DNA of 7,089 nucleotides. It comes from Chloroflexota bacterium. GTDB lineage: Bacteria > Chloroflexota > Dehalococcoidia > DSTF01 > JACRBR01. Under the pieces are notes generated by a model. That model was given only the letters and a program-made list of their open reading frames with translations. It was not told the origin of the DNA and did no database searches. This document shows, in pieces, positions 4,810 to 7,089 of the stretch. The translations under genes were made by a program, and so were the position numbers. Numbering within the stretch: position 1 is the first letter of the stretch; the number at the start of each line of letters is the position of its first letter. The stretch lies in the NCBI GenBank assembly GCA_021813085.1, contig JAKAMA010000125.1:1-7089 (forward strand), in the 5' to 3' direction.

Positions 4810-5979
4810 ATGCCGCTGATGACATTCCCCGCCGAGGAGGACTTCGCGCCGATCACGGAGAGCGGCCCGCTCGCGGACGAACTGCGCGAGCGCATCGCAG
4901 CCAGCGGCCCGATGACGTTCCGCGACTTCATGGAAGCGGCGCTCTACCACCCCCGCTTCGGCTACTACACGACGCACGCCAACGCCATGACGCGCGGCGG
5001 TGATTATGTCACGAGCCCGGAGGTGCACCCCATCTTTGGCGGGCTCGTCGCGAAGCAGATGATCGAGCTCTGGGAGCTGATGGGGCGGCCGGCCCGCTTC
5101 GACCTCGTCGAGCCCGGCGGTGGCGGCGGGCTGCTCGCGCGCGACATCCTGCGGCGGGCGACGCGCGAGCCCGCGTTCGCGGCCGCGCTGCGCTACCGCA
5201 TCGTCGAGCGCAGCCCCGCGCTCGTCGCGAGGCAGCGCCAGACCCTCGCCGAGGTCGAGGGCGCGACCGACGTCGGCTGGCTCGACGCGCTGCCGGAAGC
5301 GGTCGAGGGCTGCGTGCTGTCCAACGAGTTCTTCGATGCGCTGCCAGTGCACCGCGTCCGGCGCGAGGGCGGGGTGCTGCGCGAGGTCTGCGTGACCCAC
5401 GACGGGCGGCGCTTCGCCGACGCGGCGGGGCCGCTCTCGACGCCCGCGCTCGCGGCGTACTTCGAGGCGCTCGGCCTGCTGCCGGGCGACGGCTGCGTCG
5501 CGGAGGTGAACCTCGACGCCATCGACTGGACGGAGCGCATCGCACGCGCGCTGGCGCGCGGCGCCGTGCTGACGTTCGACTACGGATACGAGGCGGGTGA
5601 CCTGTACGCGCCCTGGCGCCGCGACGGCACGCTGCTGTGTTTCTACCGGCAGTCGGCGTCGAGCGACCCGTACCAGCGCCTCGGCAGGCAGGACATCACG
5701 GCGAGCATCGACTTCACGACGCTGCGCACCACGGGCGAGCGCGCAGGGCTGCGCACGCTCGGGATGACGGACCAGACCCAGTTCCTCCTGCGGATGGGCA
5801 TCGCCGAGGGGCTGGCCTCGGTCGCGCGCGAAGGGTCAGAGCACGTCGAGGAGTACTTCGCGCGGCGCAACGTGGTGCTCGACCTCATCGACCCGGGCAG
5901 GCTAGGCCGCATCAAGGTGCTGCTGCAGGGCCGCGGCCTGCCGGACGGCCCGCCGCGCGGCTTCCGCGACGGCGCTTAG
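4810..5979 (+). CDS. MidA/NDUFAF7-family class I SAM methyltransferase
   Basis: This 389-residue protein is of usual length for the MidA family (methyltransferase 28 type). The human member NDUFAF7 dimethylates an arginine of the complex I subunit NDUFS2; bacterial substrates are mostly unknown. Landmarks are MTFRDFMEAALYHPRFGYY (residues 35-53), GDYVTSPEVHPIFG (64-77), the SAM-binding loop VEPGGGGGLLARDIL (100-114), the hallmark SNEFFDALPVHRV (171-183), and FDYGYEAGDLYAPWRRDGT (256-274). The SAM loop is an unbroken glycine run where relatives often carry other residues between glycines, but the spacing is kept. Start candidates are ATG 4810, weakly supported by AGGT at 4803-4806, ATG 4819 and ATG 4771; I chose 4810. 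It appears to be transcribed apart from its neighbours (252 bp and 196 bp gaps). A role in respiratory complex assembly is plausible by homology only. Confidence 0.9.
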   Translation: MPLMTFPAEEDFAPITESGPLADELRERIAASGPMTFRDFMEAALYHPRFGYYTTHANAMTRGGDYVTSPEVHPIFGGLVAKQMIELWELMGRPARFDLVEPGGGGGLLARDILRRATREPAFAAALRYRIVERSPALVARQRQTLAEVEGATDVGWLDALPEAVEGCVLSNEFFDALPVHRVRREGGVLREVCVTHDGRRFADAAGPLSTPALAAYFEALGLLPGDGCVAEVNLDAIDWTERIARALARGAVLTFDYGYEAGDLYAPWRRDGTLLCFYRQSASSDPYQRLGRQDITASIDFTTLRTTGERAGLRTLGMTDQTQFLLRMGIAEGLASVAREGSEHVEEYFARRNVVLDLIDPGRLGRIKVLLQGRGLPDGPPRGFRDGA

Positions 5980-6015
5980 GTCCGGGCGGAGCGGCGCGTG
6001 GCACGGTCATCCCTG

Positions 6016-6144
6016 AATCGGCCGCGGCAGGGCGCGGGCCACACCTGGCTGAGGGCCCGTCCCACGGCGCCGCGCCGCGCCCTCCTGTATGGGATTCCCA
6101 ATCGGCCGCCGGTTGTTCCGGTTCCGTAACACCTGATCGGCCGC
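6016..6144. repeat. Three ATCGGCCGC direct repeats upstream of the small membrane protein
   Basis: AATCGGCCGC occurs at 6016-6025 and again at 6100-6109, and ATCGGCCGC at 6136-6144. Between the last two lies a tandem hexamer GTTCCG-GTTCCG (6115-6126) and, just before the second copy, the near-palindrome TGGGATTCCCA (6090-6100). The copies lie 84 and 36 bases apart (10-mer frame), and all sit within the 196-bp gap in front of the small membrane protein and apbE. They may be binding sites for a regulator of that pair. GC-rich DNA raises the chance frequency of CGGCCG, so confidence is modest. Confidence 0.35.
6029..6083 (+). terminator. Possible terminator hairpin after the MidA-like gene
   Basis: AGGGCGCGG (6029-6037) is exactly complementary to CCGCGCCCT (6075-6083), with a 37-base interior that can itself fold weakly (GGGCC and GGCCC). 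No T-run follows. The position, 50 bases after the MidA-like stop, suits a terminator, but the long loop and local GC content leave this weak. Confidence 0.2.
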
Positions 6145-6175
6145 TGGTGTGCAATGATTGACGCGAGGTACCGCG

Positions 6176-6427
6176 ATGAGACTCAGGAAGCACCTCGCCG
6201 CAAAGCTGGGTGCGCTGGCCGCGAGCCTGCTCGCGCTGGGCGCCACGCTGGTGCTCGTACAGCGCAACCCGCCGCCCGCGGCGAACGTCAACGCGCAGCC
6301 GGCGCGGGCCGCCACCACAACCACCAACGCCCCGCCACCCACCTACGGCGATGGCGGCGGGGCGGACGCGTCGCAGAGCTACTACACCCAGGCGCCGCCC
6401 GTGGATACGCGGACCAGTGTCTCCTGA
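6176..6427 (+). CDS. Small membrane-anchored protein of unknown function
   Basis: This encodes an 83-residue protein that I do not recognise. The N-terminus MRLRKHLAAKLGAL is basic and runs into a hydrophobic segment (about residues 9-27, AKLGALAASLLALGATLVL), so it is a signal peptide or, more likely, a membrane anchor with the rest outside. The remainder is low complexity: NPPPAAN, ATTTTNAPPPTYGDGGG, then SQSYYTQAPPVDTRTSVS at the end. There are no cysteines and no clear flavinylation motif of the D-x-x-[ST]-[GS]-[AT] kind. GAGG (6165-6168), seven bases upstream, supports ATG 6176. The end overlaps the GTG start of apbE by 11 bp, so the two are probably translated from one mRNA. It could be a partner of a flavinylated extracytoplasmic redox system, or the N-terminal remnant of a longer FMN-binding protein; neither is shown. 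Confidence 0.7.
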   Translation: MRLRKHLAAKLGALAASLLALGATLVLVQRNPPPAANVNAQPARAATTTTNAPPPTYGDGGGADASQSYYTQAPPVDTRTSVS

Positions 6428-7089
6428 ACTTGCCCGCCTGACCTTCCCGGCGATGGGCGGCGTCGTCGACGTGCAGATCGTCGGCGGCTCGGCCGACGAT
6501 GCGGCGCGCGTCGAGGCGCTGTTCGCGGCGCACGAACGCGCGCTCAGCCGCTTCCTGCCGGACAGCGAGCTCTGCGCCCTCAACGCCGCCGCCGGGACGC
6601 CGTTCGCCGCCTCGCCGCTGCTCTTCGACGCCGTCAGCGAGGCGTGCGGCTGGGCGTGCGTCACGCGCGGCGTCTTCGACCCGACCGTGCTCGACGCGCT
6701 CGAAGCGGCCGGCTACGACCGGCCGTTCGCCGAGATCGCGGGGGGGACGGCCGTGCTCGACCGGCCGCGGACGCAGACCGGCCGCTGGCGCGACATCGCC
6801 TTCGACTTCGACCATGACCGGATCACCCTGCCCCCGGGCGCGCGCGTGGACCTCGGCGGCATCGGCAAGGGGTACACGGTCGACCGCGCGATCGAGACGC
6901 TGCCGGCCCGCACGAGCGCGATGGTGAACGCGAGCGGCGACCTGTACGCGGCCGGCGACGGTCCCGCCGGCGACGGCTGGCGCGTCGGCGTCGCCGACCC
7001 GCTGGCGCCCGAGGAGGATCTGGCCGTGATCGTCGTACGCGACCGCGGCGTCGCGACGTCCGGGTCGAGCAAGCGGCGCTGGGGCAGCG
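6417..7089 (+). CDS. apbE: FAD:protein FMN transferase, N-terminal part (ApbE family)
   Basis: The gene runs off the window, with 224 residues visible of roughly 300 in the family. ApbE enzymes use Mg2+ and FAD to attach FMN covalently to a Thr or Ser of extracytoplasmic electron-transfer proteins. Recognisable parts are LTFPAMGGVVDVQIVG (the family's AMGT-like start), HERALSRFLPDSELCALNA, GVFDPTVLDAL, the signature VDLGGIGKGYTVDRAIE (residues 144-160), NASGDLYAAGDG, WRVGVADPLAPEE and GVATSGSSKRRW. No signal peptide or lipobox precedes the domain in this frame, so the protein looks cytoplasmic or needs another export route, unlike the classical lipoprotein ApbE. The start is taken as GTG 6417; the first ATG (6453) lies within the conserved AMG motif and is too late. 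It overlaps the preceding small gene by 11 bp. The C-terminal part with further metal-binding residues is missing from the window. Confidence 0.9.
   Translation, partial: MSPELARLTFPAMGGVVDVQIVGGSADDAARVEALFAAHERALSRFLPDSELCALNAAAGTPFAASPLLFDAVSEACGWACVTRGVFDPTVLDALEAAGYDRPFAEIAGGTAVLDRPRTQTGRWRDIAFDFDHDRITLPPGARVDLGGIGKGYTVDRAIETLPARTSAMVNASGDLYAAGDGPAGDGWRVGVADPLAPEEDLAVIVVRDRGVATSGSSKRRWGS

Noticed and set aside
6150..6158. Extended -10 promoter TG-C-AATGAT before the small membrane protein
   Set aside because: No -35 box lies upstream, and the predicted start would fall on the Shine-Dalgarno itself.
6362..6403. Flavinylation motif in the small membrane protein
   Set aside because: GDGGGAD and neighbouring residues lack the Ser/Thr-Gly-Ala/Thr arrangement after Asp, so the protein is not a visible FMN acceptor.
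5912..6664. A 250-codon minus-strand frame across the 5980-6175 gap
   Set aside because: It overlaps three plus-strand genes, has no recognised domain, and shows the Arg/Ala/Pro composition of a shadow frame.
1..7089. A defence island, CRISPR array, mobile element or biosynthetic cluster
   Set aside because: No transposase, integrase, nuclease, toxin-like pair, repeat-spacer pattern or assembly-line enzyme is present; the recognisable genes are ordinary core or envelope functions.

Overview
This is a very GC-rich window. Almost every codon ends in G or C, and all convincing genes lie on the plus strand. The best guess for the source is a Chloroflexota bacterium, perhaps Dehalococcoidia-like. 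The pointers are a Thr/Pro/Ala linker in a secreted L,D-transpeptidase, a 46-residue zinc-ribbon protein resembling the DUF5679 family, and short operons with ATGA and TGATG overlaps. No 16S gene or other phylogenetic marker is present, so this assignment is inference.

Left part (1-3402): a translation and RNA-maturation block. The end of infB (translation initiation factor IF-2) is followed by rbfA (30S maturation factor), a RimJ/RimL-type GNAT acetyltransferase whose start overlaps the rbfA stop, a THUMP-domain SAM-dependent RNA methyltransferase, and truB (tRNA pseudouridine-55 synthase). truB overlaps the methyltransferase by ATGA. This is the widespread infB-rbfA-truB neighbourhood with two extra genes between rbfA and truB.

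Middle (3403-3790): a compact, self-contained transcription unit. Three contiguous GGCC-centred half-palindromic units abut a near-consensus sigma-70 promoter (TTGACA, 16 bp, TATTAT). A leader of about 105 nt follows, with good hairpins and a competing long-range pairing, then a near-perfect Shine-Dalgarno and a GTG start for the zinc-ribbon protein. A perfect 16-bp inverted repeat closes the unit. This is the most information-rich noncoding stretch in the window.

Right part (3850-7089): a membrane-anchored or exported YkuD-type L,D-transpeptidase, a MidA/NDUFAF7-family methyltransferase, a small membrane-anchored protein of unknown function, and the beginning of an ApbE-family FAD:protein FMN transferase, cut by the window edge. 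The small protein and apbE overlap by 11 bp and are probably co-expressed. Intergenic gaps here are 292, 252 and 196 bp at most, GC-rich, and contain short repeats and hairpins but no RNA gene I can recognise.

I see no CRISPR array, insertion sequence, phage gene, tRNA, rRNA or attachment site. The window looks like ordinary core chromosome. The items most worth a second look are the operator, promoter and leader of the zinc-ribbon gene, and the small protein coupled to apbE.
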